A DNA stretch of 64,000 nt from contig NZ_PDCP01000015.1 of assembly GCF_002553505.1 (NCBI RefSeq), positions 1-64,000 of the forward strand, read 5' to 3'. A program made the translations under genes and the position numbers. The stretch's first letter is position 1. Every line of letters begins with the position of its first letter. Shown one piece after another: positions 48,413-57,768 of the stretch. The stretch comes from Mycolicibacterium agri (GTDB taxonomy: Bacteria; Actinomycetota; Actinomycetes; Mycobacteriales; Mycobacteriaceae). The notes below the pieces were generated by a model. It did no database searches, had not been told where the DNA came from, and saw nothing but the letters and a program-made list of their open reading frames with translations.

Positions 48413-49882
48413 TTACTTCTCCATGGCGGCGACCTCCCGCCGGGCCAGCATCGAATGGCTTCGGCCGTACATCAGGTAGATCGCGATCCCGATGACCATC
48501 CAGACCAGGAAGCGGATCCAGGTCAGCCCCGTCAGGTTCAGCATCAGCCACAGGCAGGCCAGGATCGCCGCGATGGGCAGCACCGGCACCAGCGGGACGC
48601 GGAACCCGCGCCGGATGTCGGGCCGGGTGCGGCGCAGCACGATGACGCCTGCCGAAACCAACACGAACGCGAACAGCGTGCCGATGTTGACCATCTCCTC
48701 GAGCTTGCCCATCGGGAACACCGACGCGGCCACCGCAACCAGCACGCCGACCAGCACGGTGATGCGCACCGGGGTGCCGTGCGATCCGGTCTTGGCCATC
48801 ACCCGAGGCAGCAGCCCGTCGCGGCACATCGCGAAGAGCACTCGCGTCTGGCCGAGCACCAGCACGATGACAACGGTGGTCAGGCCGGCCAGCGCGCCGA
48901 TCGAGATGACTTTCGCGGCCCAGTGCACGCCGTTCTCACTGAATGCCGTTGCCAGGTTCGCGTCTTCGCCTGCGTCCCGCAGTTGGGTGTAGTGCACCAT
49001 CCCGGTCAACACGACGGCGACAGCGATGTAGAGCACGGTGACGATGGCCAGGGCGCCGAGGATGCCGCGGGGCACGTCGCGCTGCGGGTTCTTGGTCTCC
49101 TCGGCGGTGGTGGCGACGATGTCGAATCCGATGAACGCGAAGAAGACGATCGAAGCGCCGGCAAGCAGGCCGAACCAGCCGTAGGTGCTGCCCTCGGCGC
49201 CGGTGAGCAAGGACAGAAGCGATTGCTCGCTGTTACCCGCGCCGCCGGGTTCGGCGGGCGGGATGAACGGCGTGTAGTTCTCGGGTTTGATGTAGAAGGC
49301 TCCGACCGCCACCACCAGCAGCACCACCGACACCTTGATCACCGTGATCACCAGGCTGACGCCCGCCGACAGCTTGGTGCCCAGCGCCAGGATCGTGGTG
49401 ACGAAGGCGATGATCAACAGGGCGCCCCAGTCAAGCTGCAAAGGACCCAGTTGTGCTGTGCCGCCGCCGAATTCGAACACGGTGCCCAGATAGCTCGACC
49501 AGCCCTTGGCCACCACCGCGGCCGCCACCGCGAACTCGAGGATGAGGTCCCACCCGATGATCCATGCGATGAACTCACCGAAGGTGGCATAGGAGAAGGT
49601 GTACGCGCTGCCCGCCACCGGCACCGTCGACGCGAATTCGGCGTAACAGAGCGCGGCCAGGCCGCACGCGATCGCGGCGATCACGAACGACACCGCGATC
49701 GCGGGTCCGGTGATGTTGCCTGCGGTCGACGCGGTGATGGTGAAGATGCCGGCGCCGATCACCACCGACACCCCGAAGACCGTGAGATCCCACCAGTTCA
49801 GATCCTTGTGCAGTCGCGTCCCCGGCTCGTCGGTGTCGGCGATCGACTGCTCCACAGACTTGGTCCGCCAGGCCATTGCCAT
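48413..49882 (-). CDS. APC-family amino-acid permease (Rv3253c-like)
   Basis: A 489-residue cationic-amino-acid-type transporter with about 12 membrane helices. The first helix has the APC signature VIGAGIFTITAS, and helix 6 has FFAFIGFDIVATTAEETKNP, split here as FFAFIGFDIV and ATTAEETKNP, typical of the CAT subfamily. ATG 49882 has ggagg 8 bases upstream. Substrate unknown; probably a basic or branched amino acid. Confidence 0.9.
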   Translation of the reverse strand: MAMAWRTKSVEQSIADTDEPGTRLHKDLNWWDLTVFGVSVVIGAGIFTITASTAGNITGPAIAVSFVIAAIACGLAALCYAEFASTVPVAGSAYTFSYATFGEFIAWIIGWDLILEFAVAAAVVAKGWSSYLGTVFEFGGGTAQLGPLQLDWGALLIIAFVTTILALGTKLSAGVSLVITVIKVSVVLLVVAVGAFYIKPENYTPFIPPAEPGGAGNSEQSLLSLLTGAEGSTYGWFGLLAGASIVFFAFIGFDIVATTAEETKNPQRDVPRGILGALAIVTVLYIAVAVVLTGMVHYTQLRDAGEDANLATAFSENGVHWAAKVISIGALAGLTTVVIVLVLGQTRVLFAMCRDGLLPRVMAKTGSHGTPVRITVLVGVLVAVAASVFPMGKLEEMVNIGTLFAFVLVSAGVIVLRRTRPDIRRGFRVPLVPVLPIAAILACLWLMLNLTGLTWIRFLVWMVIGIAIYLMYGRSHSMLARREVAAMEK

Positions 49883-49976
49883 TGGTCATCCTCCCTGGTC
49901 TGCTCACCGGAATGTATCGAATACCCCGACGCGTGATCTCGGAAAAGCAAATCGTGTTCGGAGTAGCCTCCCGGCA

Positions 49977-51386
49977 ATGGGGCGCAGCGCGAACCACGCC
50001 GTCGTCATCGGCGCGAGCATCGCGGGGATGTGCGCCGCGCGGGTGCTTTCCGATTTCTTCGACCGGGTCACCGTCTACGAGCGCGACGAGTTGCCGTCGG
50101 CGCCCGCTCAGCGGTCGGCGGTTCCTCAGGGTAGGCATCTGCACCTGTTGCTGGCGCGCGGGGCCCAGGAACTGGAGACGCTGTTTCCCGGTCTTCTCGA
50201 CGACATGGTGGCCGCGGGGGTTCCCGTTCTGCGCAACCGCCCCGACTGCATCCACTTCGGCGCCGCCGGACACGTGCTCGGCACGACGGGGCGTCTACAT
50301 GAGGAGTTCACCGCGTACGTGCCGAGCCGGCCGCATCTGGAATGGCAGATCCGGCGGCGCACGGCGGCGCTTCCGAATGTGACGGTCACGCCCGCCGGGG
50401 TCGCGGAACCGGCCTTCGACGCAGTCAGCGAACGCGTTACCGGCGTGCGGCTCGACAGCGGCGAGGAGGTGCGCGCCGACCTCGTCGTCGACGCCGCGGG
50501 TCGCGGCACCCGGCTGCCGGTCTGGTTGCAGCAGTGGGGTTTCGACCGGCCGCCCGAGGACACCGTCGAGGTCGGCATCGGCTATGCCACCCAACACCTG
50601 CGCATCCCCGACGGGCTCATCACCGAAAGGGTCGTCGTCGCAGGCGCATCGGCGCAGCAGCCGCGGGGGCTGGGCCTGCTGTGTTACGAGGACGGCAGCT
50701 GGGTGCTGACCACCTTCGGTGTCGCCAGAACCGAACCGCCGCAGGACTTCGCCGCGATGTGCGCACTGGCCGACGAGATTGTGCCGTCGCACATTGCCGC
50801 CGCCATCCGCCGCGGCGAGCCGATCGGTGACGTCGCGTTCCACAAGTTCCCGGTCAGCCGGTGGCGGCGATATCACAAGATGGCCCGCTTCCCGGCGGGC
50901 ATCCTGCCGTTCGGCGACGCGGTCGCCAGCTTCAATCCCACATTCGGACAAGGGATGACGATGACGTCGATCCAGGCGGGCCGTCTGCGGCGCGCACTGC
51001 GTTCGCCCGACGCCGACCTCGCCGCAGACTTCAACAGCGCGGTCGCCAAGTCGACATACCCGGTGTGGACGATGAACGCGATCGGCGACCTCGTGCTACA
51101 TCAGGCGCCCGGGCCTGCGCCGTGGTGGTACCGACCGGTCGGCGGGCTGTTCGACCAGTTCCTCGGCGCCGCCGAAACCGATCCCGTTCTCGCCGAATGG
51201 TTTCTGCGCCGGTTCAGCCTGCTCGACAGCCTCTACCTGGTGCCGCCGATGCGGCTCGTCGGCAGGACGATTGCACACAACGCCCGGCTGTGGCTGACCG
51301 AGCGGAGCGGCAAGGCTACTTCGCCGCAGCGCGGTCGAGATCCGGTTCCAGGTAGATCAGATCAGCGGCGGGCACCGCGGCCCTGA
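49977..51386 (+). CDS. FAD-dependent oxidoreductase (Rv3254-like)
   Basis: A 469-residue flavoprotein monooxygenase/geranylgeranyl-reductase-like enzyme. The dinucleotide motif is VVIGASIAGMCAARVL; a second FAD site is PFGDAVASFNPTFGQGM. ADP-binding VVDAAGRGTRLP is in the middle. Function unknown. Its last 71 bases overlap the convergent CDF transporter gene; both reading frames look genuine up to their ends, though its Arg-rich tail may be non-conserved. Confidence 0.85.
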   Translation: MGRSANHAVVIGASIAGMCAARVLSDFFDRVTVYERDELPSAPAQRSAVPQGRHLHLLLARGAQELETLFPGLLDDMVAAGVPVLRNRPDCIHFGAAGHVLGTTGRLHEEFTAYVPSRPHLEWQIRRRTAALPNVTVTPAGVAEPAFDAVSERVTGVRLDSGEEVRADLVVDAAGRGTRLPVWLQQWGFDRPPEDTVEVGIGYATQHLRIPDGLITERVVVAGASAQQPRGLGLLCYEDGSWVLTTFGVARTEPPQDFAAMCALADEIVPSHIAAAIRRGEPIGDVAFHKFPVSRWRRYHKMARFPAGILPFGDAVASFNPTFGQGMTMTSIQAGRLRRALRSPDADLAADFNSAVAKSTYPVWTMNAIGDLVLHQAPGPAPWWYRPVGGLFDQFLGAAETDPVLAEWFLRRFSLLDSLYLVPPMRLVGRTIAHNARLWLTERSGKATSPQRGRDPVPGRSDQRRAPRP

Positions 51387-52236
51387 CCGCGGCCTCGGCC
51401 GCGTCGATCGTGGCGGCGACCGTGGCCAGATCGGTCGACGGCTTCAGCGCGATCTTCGCGCCGACCAGCATCTGCTCTGGCCCCAAATACTGTGTGCGCA
51501 AATGGATTATTCGGTCGATGTGATCGGTCTGCTCGATTGCGGCCCGGATCGCGCGTTCCTCGTCTCTGGTGGCGCCCTCACCGATCAGCAGACTATGCAT
51601 TTCGATCATCAGCACTACGGCGATGACGCCCAGCAGGACGCCGATGCCGATGGTGCCGACGCCGTCCCATGCTGGATCACCGGTCAGGACCGTCAATCCC
51701 ACGCCGAACAGCGCGAAAACCAAACCGATCAGCGCGCCGGTGTCCTCCAGCAGCACCACCGGCAGCTCCGGGTTGCGCGATGTGCGGACGAACCGCCACC
51801 AGCTCAGCGAACGCTTCAGCGGCCGCGATTCGCGTACCGCTGTGCGAAAACTGTAGCCCTCCAAGCAGATCGCGACGACGAGGATCACCACCGCGACGAT
51901 AGGCGACGTCAGTTGCTCCGGGTGGGTGATCTTGTGATAGCCCTCGTACAGCGCGAACACCGAACCGAGCGTGAACAAGACCAGCGCCACCACGAACGCG
52001 TAGAAGTAGCGGCTGCGGCCATAGCCGAACGGGTGCAGCGGGTCGGCGTCTTTACGCGCCTGCCGCTGCCCCAACAACAGCAGACCCTGATTCGACGTGT
52101 CGGCGACCGAGTGGACCGATTCGGCCAACATCGATGAGCTGCCGGTGATCAGGAAGCCCACGAATTTCGCGACGGCGATACCGGCGTTGGCGAGCAGGGC
52201 CGCCAGGATCGCCCTGGTGCTGCCCTCGCTGGACAT
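51316..52236 (-). CDS. Cation diffusion facilitator transporter
   Basis: A 306-residue CDF transporter. The first helices have GSSSMLAESVHSVADTSNQ, where Glu, His and Asp are the typical metal-site acids and His. About five or six helices precede a C-terminal cytosolic ferredoxin-like domain. The likely cargo is zinc, iron or manganese exported against protons. ATG 52236 has an aggggg ribosome site. It lies 11 bases after manA on the same strand. Confidence 0.88.
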   Translation of the reverse strand: MSSEGSTRAILAALLANAGIAVAKFVGFLITGSSSMLAESVHSVADTSNQGLLLLGQRQARKDADPLHPFGYGRSRYFYAFVVALVLFTLGSVFALYEGYHKITHPEQLTSPIVAVVILVVAICLEGYSFRTAVRESRPLKRSLSWWRFVRTSRNPELPVVLLEDTGALIGLVFALFGVGLTVLTGDPAWDGVGTIGIGVLLGVIAVVLMIEMHSLLIGEGATRDEERAIRAAIEQTDHIDRIIHLRTQYLGPEQMLVGAKIALKPSTDLATVAATIDAAEAAVRAAVPAADLIYLEPDLDRAAAK

Positions 52237-52247
52237 CGCCGTCCCCC

Positions 52248-53474
52248 TTACACGCCGACAGTCGCGCGAAACAGTTTCGTCGGTTGCTCGGCGACGAGCC
52301 GAATCGGCCCGTCGTCGGCGGCCACCCATGCGGCCATACCCCGATTCAGGGTTACCGCACCGGATTTCGCATGCACCACCGCCGAGCCCTCGGTGCACAG
52401 CAGGATCTGCGGGCCATCGTGCCGCGACGGCGCGTCCACCTCATGGCCAAGCCGGTCGCCGTCGAGACTGAGCACCGACGCGGTGAACTCCGGGGCCGCC
52501 GTCTCGTAGACCGTTTCCATGCCGTCGTTGGTGGTCTGTGGGCGCAGATCCGTCTCGCTGGCCGGGGTGAAGTCGAGCACCCGCAACAACTCAGGCACGT
52601 CGACGTGCTTGGGGGTGAGGCCGCCGCGCAACACGTTGTCGGAGTTGGCCATCACCTCGATTCCCACCCCGTGCAGATACGTGTGTAGGTTGCCCGCGGG
52701 CAGATAGATGCCTTCGCCCGGTCGCAGCGTCAGCCGGTTCAGCAGGAGCGAGGCGAGCACACCGGCGTCGCCGGGATACCGCTCCCCCAGCTCGAGGACC
52801 GTCTTGGCTTCCGCGGCGAATACCTTTGCACCGGAACGGATGTATTCGATCGCGGCGTCGATCACTGCGGGCACCAACACGTCGAGATCCGGCTGCGGTG
52901 CGGTGATCCATGTGGTGAACAGTGCCCGCAGCCCGTCCGCGTCGGGCTGGCCGCTGAGCAGCCCCACGTACGGTTCGAGCTCGGAGACGCCCAATGCGCG
53001 CATCAACTCCACCGACTTCATCGCGGGCCGGAACCCGGCGAGCGCCTCGAATTGATGCAGCGCTACCAGCAGTTCGGGTTTGTGGCTGCGGTCGCGATAG
53101 TTGCGGATCGGCGACGACACCGGAATCCCGAGGCGATCCTCCCGCGCGAAGCCCTCGGCGGCCTGCTCGGCCGACGGGTGGGCCTGCAACGACAGCGGTT
53201 CGTCGGCGGCGAGCACCTTCATCAAGAACGGCAGCGTGTCTCCGAAGCGGCCGCGCACCGCGGCGCCCAGCTGGCCCTCGGGATCCTCGCGCACGGTGTC
53301 CAGCAGCGACTGCTCGCCGCCGTCGGTCTCCAGCCATGCGGGATCACCGGGATGCGCCCCGAACCACAGTTCAGCTTCGGGATGCGCTGTGGGACTTGGC
53401 CTTCCAGTGAATTCGGCAATTGCTGTCCGCGAACCCCACGCATAGGTCCGCAATGCACCTCGTAACAGGTTCAC
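52248..53474 (-). CDS. manA: Mannose-6-phosphate isomerase
   Basis: A 408-residue type I phosphomannose isomerase, the length I recall for Rv3255c. Zinc ligands fall in QAHPSAEQA and HKPELLVAL, with a later His in NLHTYLHG. It links fructose-6-phosphate to mannose-6-phosphate for mannosylated lipids and glycans. GTG 53474 lies 4 bases after the Rv3256c-like stop, so it is coupled with that gene and pmmA. Confidence 0.94.
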   Translation of the reverse strand: MNLLRGALRTYAWGSRTAIAEFTGRPSPTAHPEAELWFGAHPGDPAWLETDGGEQSLLDTVREDPEGQLGAAVRGRFGDTLPFLMKVLAADEPLSLQAHPSAEQAAEGFAREDRLGIPVSSPIRNYRDRSHKPELLVALHQFEALAGFRPAMKSVELMRALGVSELEPYVGLLSGQPDADGLRALFTTWITAPQPDLDVLVPAVIDAAIEYIRSGAKVFAAEAKTVLELGERYPGDAGVLASLLLNRLTLRPGEGIYLPAGNLHTYLHGVGIEVMANSDNVLRGGLTPKHVDVPELLRVLDFTPASETDLRPQTTNDGMETVYETAAPEFTASVLSLDGDRLGHEVDAPSRHDGPQILLCTEGSAVVHAKSGAVTLNRGMAAWVAADDGPIRLVAEQPTKLFRATVGV

Positions 53475-53478
53475 TCGC

Positions 53479-54558
53479 TTAACCTCGAACCAGTCGCATA
53501 TAAGTGGCCGCCATCTCCAATCTGACAGCCAACATCGCCAGTTGCTGTTCGGGGCGACCCGATTGCACCGGCGTGTCGGAAACGTCGGGTACGTCCTCAG
53601 CGCCGACGATGTCGACGCCGTCAAACCCAGCCACCCGCGCCGCCACCACCGCACGCTCGTCGGCAAGAGTCAGCACGAACGTGCGGACCCGCTCGGGCAG
53701 CGGACCGTCGATCTCCTCGTCGTGAAACAGCGCGGCCTCGCGGTCGGCGTCCGAAAGCCCGCCAAGGCCCGTGTGCAGCGCGGCGACGGCGTCGGCCAGG
53801 CAGACCGTGGCGACCGCCTGGTGCGCGATGCGCAGCATGATCGCGCCCCCGTGGCGGGCCAACGCAAGCGTCGCCGCGTTGTCACCGGCCATCACGACGG
53901 TGCGGCCAGACATCCTGTCGGCCAACGTTTTCGCCGGATTGGTGAACAGTTCGCGTGCCGCGCTGTTGCGGAGCGCCTCCTGGTCGAGTTCGTCGGCCAG
54001 CGTGGCAAGGTCCAGCCGCACGCCGGGATCGATGACCTGCAGCACCGCAAGACCGGCGGCCAGGTAGCGGGCCAACCCGAAGTCGTCGAGCACCGGCACC
54101 CGCGGTTCGAGCACGGCGGCACGGCCCGCGGTGGCGTCGCGCAACGGCCCTTCGAACGGCGCCACCAGCACCACGCGGGCACCTCGCCGCACGGCGGTCG
54201 CGGCGGCGCCGACGAGCGCCGGGTCGCCGGGATCGTCGCCGGCGATGATGACGACGTCGAGTGCGCCGATCCACGGTGGCGCCTGCGGCACCACGACGAT
54301 GGGGGCGCCGGTCGAATAGCCCAGTGCGGCAGCCAGAGTCGATCCTGCCGTCTCGGCGTTGCCGCGGCCCGCCACCCAGACGACGGTGCGCGGCGGCTGG
54401 TCGTCGGCGATCGATTCCAACGCGCCCTCGTCGACAGCAGAAGCGATCGCGCGCACCTGCGCCCCGGCCATGGAGGCCGCCCGCAGCAGGCCTCCGCGGT
54501 CGGCGGCGAGCAGGTTTTCGGCGTCGTCGAAGTCGATTGTCGCGTGTAGTGCGCTCAT
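53479..54558 (-). CDS. TobH-like SIS-domain protein (Rv3256c-like)
   Basis: A 359-residue protein related to bifunctional phosphoglucose/phosphomannose isomerases; it keeps SIS-like segments (VVWVAGRGNAETAGS and GDNAATLALARH) and the C-terminal DADREALF-like DREAALFHDEE. Catalytic activity is unproven. Its ATG overlaps the pmmA stop as ATGA and it precedes manA, so it likely acts in mannose metabolism. Confidence 0.82.
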   Translation of the reverse strand: MSALHATIDFDDAENLLAADRGGLLRAASMAGAQVRAIASAVDEGALESIADDQPPRTVVWVAGRGNAETAGSTLAAALGYSTGAPIVVVPQAPPWIGALDVVIIAGDDPGDPALVGAAATAVRRGARVVLVAPFEGPLRDATAGRAAVLEPRVPVLDDFGLARYLAAGLAVLQVIDPGVRLDLATLADELDQEALRNSAARELFTNPAKTLADRMSGRTVVMAGDNAATLALARHGGAIMLRIAHQAVATVCLADAVAALHTGLGGLSDADREAALFHDEEIDGPLPERVRTFVLTLADERAVVAARVAGFDGVDIVGAEDVPDVSDTPVQSGRPEQQLAMLAVRLEMAATYMRLVRG

Positions 54559-55943
54559 GTGGAGATCTCGGTGTGGGAGGCGATTTCGGCGGCCACCTGT
54601 TCTACGACCTGGTCGACTTCGCCGGTCGTGCGCGCCTCGACGTTCAGTCGCAGCAGCGGCTCGGTGTTGGATGTGCGCAGGTTGAACCAGGCGCCTTCAC
54701 CGAGGTCGACTGTAACCCCGTCGAGGTGGTCGATGGACCGGATGCGGTCGCCGAACGACTTGAGGACCGCGTCGACACACGTCTGCGCGTCGACGACGGT
54801 GAAGTTGATTTCGCCGGACGACTCGTAGCGTTGATAGTCGGCCATCAGATCCGACAGCGGGCGATGCTGCTCGCCAAGTGCGGCAAGGACATGCAGCGCG
54901 GCCAGCATGCCGGAGTCGGCGCCCCAGAAGTCGCGGAAGTAATAGTGCGCGGAATGCTCGCCACCGAAGATCGCGCCGGTCTCGGCCATCAGCCCCTTGA
55001 TGTAGGAATGCCCGACCCGGGAACGCACGGGCGTGCCGCCCCGCTCCACGACCAACTCGGGCACCGCTCGAGAGGTGATCAGGTTGTGGATCACCGTTGC
55101 GCCGATCTCCCTGTTCAACTCGCGCGCGGCGACCAGGGCGGTCACCGCGGACGGCGATACCGGATGCCCGGATTCGTCGACGACGAAACACCGATCGGCG
55201 TCGCCGTCGAAGGCCAGGCCGATGTCCGCGCCGGTGGCCAGCACGTACTCCTGCAGGTCGACGAGATTCTTCGGATCAAGCGGGTTGGCTTCGTGGTTGG
55301 GGAAGGTGCCGTCGAGTTCGAAGTACAACGGCAGCACCGTCAGCGAGGGGATCGGCCCCAGCGTGGCCGGTGTGGTGTGCCCGGCCATCCCGTTGCCCGC
55401 GTCGACCGCCACCTTCAGTGGACGCATGTCCTTCAGATCCACCAGCGAGCGCAGGAATTCGCCGTAGTCGGCCAGCACGTCGCGGTCGACGATCGTGCCG
55501 ACCGGGCCGTCGTGTCCCGGGACGCCGGCGATCACGTCGTCGCTGATGATCGACAACCCGGTGTCCTTGCCGACGGGCTTGGCGCCGGCGCGGCACAGCT
55601 TGATGCCGTTGTAGGCGGCCGGGTTGTGGCTGGCGGTGAACATCGCGCCCGGGCAGTCCATCAGGCCGGACGCGAAGTAGAGCTGATCGGTCGAGGCGAG
55701 CCCGACGCGCACCACGTCGAGGCCCTGCGCCACCACGCCCTCGGCGAACGCGGCCGCCAGGCCAGGCGAGCTGGCACGCATGTCGTATCCGATCACCACT
55801 TGCTCGGCGCGCTCGCCGCGCATCAGGCGCGCGAATGCCGCTCCGACGTCGGCGACGAATCCCTCATCGAGCTCGTCGCCGACCAGGCCACGCACGTCAT
55901 ACGCCTTGATGACGCGGTGCACTGCCGCGGCGGACCGGGACAT
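54555..55943 (-). CDS. pmmA: Phosphomannomutase PmmA
   Basis: A 462-residue phosphohexomutase. The phosphoserine loop is FTASHNPAAYNG, metal binding is FDGDADRCF, and sugar recognition is GGEHSAHYY. It interconverts mannose-6- and mannose-1-phosphate, supplying GDP-mannose for PIMs, LM and LAM. Start MSRSAAAVH at 55943 fits the family; longer upstream starts do not. It is the first gene of the pmmA-TobH-manA unit. Confidence 0.94.
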   Translation of the reverse strand: MSRSAAAVHRVIKAYDVRGLVGDELDEGFVADVGAAFARLMRGERAEQVVIGYDMRASSPGLAAAFAEGVVAQGLDVVRVGLASTDQLYFASGLMDCPGAMFTASHNPAAYNGIKLCRAGAKPVGKDTGLSIISDDVIAGVPGHDGPVGTIVDRDVLADYGEFLRSLVDLKDMRPLKVAVDAGNGMAGHTTPATLGPIPSLTVLPLYFELDGTFPNHEANPLDPKNLVDLQEYVLATGADIGLAFDGDADRCFVVDESGHPVSPSAVTALVAARELNREIGATVIHNLITSRAVPELVVERGGTPVRSRVGHSYIKGLMAETGAIFGGEHSAHYYFRDFWGADSGMLAALHVLAALGEQHRPLSDLMADYQRYESSGEINFTVVDAQTCVDAVLKSFGDRIRSIDHLDGVTVDLGEGAWFNLRTSNTEPLLRLNVEARTTGEVDQVVEQVAAEIASHTEIST

Positions 55944-56047
55944 GGCTTTCTCAGGTCTCCTTGCAAATCCTCGCAACCGGGACTGTTGGCGCCAGCCTAT
56001 CCGTCGCCGCGAGGACTACGGGGGCTACTGCGGTGTACTCGCGCGGT

Positions 56048-56461
56048 CTAATCGGAGGGGTCGGGCAGCACCCGCAGGTGACCCCGCCTGCGCCCGCCCG
56101 CCTCGGGTCGCGGAGCGGGCGGCGCCATCAGCGCCCCGCCGTGGGCGCCGGTGACGGGATCGGTGAAACCGGCAACGACGCCGCCTGCAGGTGCCTCACG
56201 GCCCTCACGCACAGCCTCGGCCAAGGCGATCAGATCGTCCTCGTCCGGGTGGGTGGGCAGCGGCCCGGCATGGCGGACCAACTCCCAGCCGCGGGGGGCG
56301 GTGATGCGGCCGGCGTGGCTGACGCAGAGATCCCAGGAATGGGGCTCCGAGACCGTGGCCAGCGGCCCGACCACCGCCGTGGAGTCGGAGTAGACGAACG
56401 TCAGCGTCGCGACCGCATAGTGAGGGCACCCGGGCCGGCAGCAGCGACGGGGAACATTCAC
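56048..56461 (-). CDS. DUF3499 protein (Rv3258c-like)
   Basis: A 137-residue protein with a conserved cysteine-rich start (RRCCRPGCPHYA) and a later SWDLCVSHAGRI, suggesting a small zinc site. Function unknown. I placed the start at GTG 56461 (VNVPRRCC), as in many homologues; GTG 56506 gives 152 residues. It precedes pmmA by about 100 bases on the same strand and diverges from the next gene. Confidence 0.82.
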   Translation of the reverse strand: MNVPRRCCRPGCPHYAVATLTFVYSDSTAVVGPLATVSEPHSWDLCVSHAGRITAPRGWELVRHAGPLPTHPDEDDLIALAEAVREGREAPAGGVVAGFTDPVTGAHGGALMAPPAPRPEAGGRRRGHLRVLPDPSD

Positions 56462-56575
56462 GACCCAGAATCTATCGCGCGACAAACCCACTGCGGCGTC
56501 GGACACGCAGCGCTCGGCGGGCCGACTTCCAACCGTTACAGTTCGGCCACTTTCGTTAGCAGTAGAGTTCAGCCT

Positions 56576-57040
56576 GTGGCCGAGCGGACTCTCCGGCGAT
56601 CACGCCGCGGCCGCGAAGTGCGCGGCCCGTTGCTTCCGCCCACCGTCCCGGGGTGGCGCAGCCGAGCCGAACGGTTCGACATGGCGGTGCTGGAAGCCTA
56701 CGAGCCGATCGAGCGGCAGTGGCAGGACCGGCTCTCGGGGTTGGACGTCGCGGTCGACGAGATCCCGCGGATGTCACCGAAGGATCCCGACAGCGTGCAG
56801 TGGCCGCCTGAGGTGGTGGCCGACGGCGCCATCGCATTGGCCCGGCTGATCCCTGCCGGCGTGGATGTGCGAGGTAACTCCACTCGCGCGCGAATTGTGT
56901 TGTTCCGCAAGCCGATCGAGCGTCGAGCCAAAGACGCCGCCGAGCTTTCGGAACTGTTGCATGAGATTCTGGTGGCCCAGGTGGCCACGTATTTGGGCGT
57001 CGAACCGTCCGTCATCGACCCTTCGATCGACGACGACTGA
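56576..57040 (+). CDS. Metallopeptidase-like protein (Rv3259-like)
   Basis: A 154-residue zincin-like (DUF1025-type) family protein. The place where the family has HExxH reads LLHEILVAQVATYLG, so only H and E remain and no second His follows; catalysis by the usual mechanism is unlikely. An Arg-rich N-terminus precedes it. GTG 56576. It converges with whiB2, 8 bases between stops. Confidence 0.8.
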   Translation: MAERTLRRSRRGREVRGPLLPPTVPGWRSRAERFDMAVLEAYEPIERQWQDRLSGLDVAVDEIPRMSPKDPDSVQWPPEVVADGAIALARLIPAGVDVRGNSTRARIVLFRKPIERRAKDAAELSELLHEILVAQVATYLGVEPSVIDPSIDDD

Positions 57041-57048
57041 GCGCGGGA

Positions 57049-57465
57049 TCAGATGATTCCGCGCTTGAGGCGGCGACGCTCGCGCTCGGAGAGCCCGCCC
57101 CAGATGCCGAACCGCTCGTCGTGAGCCAGCGCGTACTCCAGGCATGCGTCACGGACCTCGCAACCCATGCAGATGCGCTTCGCCTCGCGAGTGGAGCCGC
57201 CCTTCTCGGGGAAGAACGCTTCGGGATCGGTCTGCGCGCACAATGCGCGCTCCTGCCATTGATCATCAGAAGTTGCCGGCTCAATCTCCGTTGCCGGAGA
57301 AATTGCATCCAACTCTGGGCGATCCGGCACCAAACTCAATTGCGGCCGTGCTTTCGACCCTTCTGGCGCCGGTCCGGTATTGGTGCGCGAAACATTGCCG
57401 ACCGAGCCGATAACTCGATAGTCGAATCGCGCCTGGCGATCGAAATCGACCTGCTCAAAAGACAT
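57049..57465 (-). CDS. whiB2: Iron-sulfur regulator WhiB2 (WhmD)
   Basis: A 138-residue WhiB protein. The four cluster cysteines are C76, C99, C102 and C108 (ALCAQTD, CMGCEVRDAC), and the signature GIWGGLSERERRRLKR closes it. WhiB2/WhmD is essential for septation in mycobacteria. ATG 57465 has a very strong aggaggcgg site; this version has a longer N-terminus than M. tuberculosis (89) and resembles the longer M. smegmatis WhmD. Confidence 0.95.
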   Translation of the reverse strand: MSFEQVDFDRQARFDYRVIGSVGNVSRTNTGPAPEGSKARPQLSLVPDRPELDAISPATEIEPATSDDQWQERALCAQTDPEAFFPEKGGSTREAKRICMGCEVRDACLEYALAHDERFGIWGGLSERERRRLKRGII

Positions 57466-57768
57466 TTTCCGCCTCCTCACCTGGTTCCGCTGATCCGCTA
57501 TGGAAGCCCCACCGTCGCTATGTGCGGCCATTCATAATTCGAACAAGTGATCGAATCTCGGTCTGCGACACCGGAACCGGCCGGCCAACCGAAAATGACA
57601 CTGATGTGATTACACACGTGTTAGCTGCCGGGGTCAAGCGCTAGAACAGGATTTCATACCACTTCGTTATCTCATTTCGGCGCGTCGCTGCTCCGGCGTG
57701 TCTGTCACAAACCGGTTCCGTCCGGCTGCCGAGACCTCTTCGTGACGAAGGGCCTAGTCTCGGTCGGT
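57466..57768. promoter_or_regulatory. Divergent whiB2-fbiA promoter region
   Basis: A 303-base gap with no gene seen, containing both promoters. Possible protein sites: TGTGATTACACA (57605-57616, TGTG/CACA arms), overlapping ACACGTGT (57614-57621). The first resembles but does not match a full Crp site. A tgtcaca lies nearer fbiA, possibly an MtrA half-site. Confidence 0.4.

Noticed and set aside
57605..57616. Crp binding site before whiB2/fbiA
   Set aside because: TGTGATTACACA has only four-base arms at the wrong spacing for the TGTGA-N6-TCACA consensus; kept only as a possible site.
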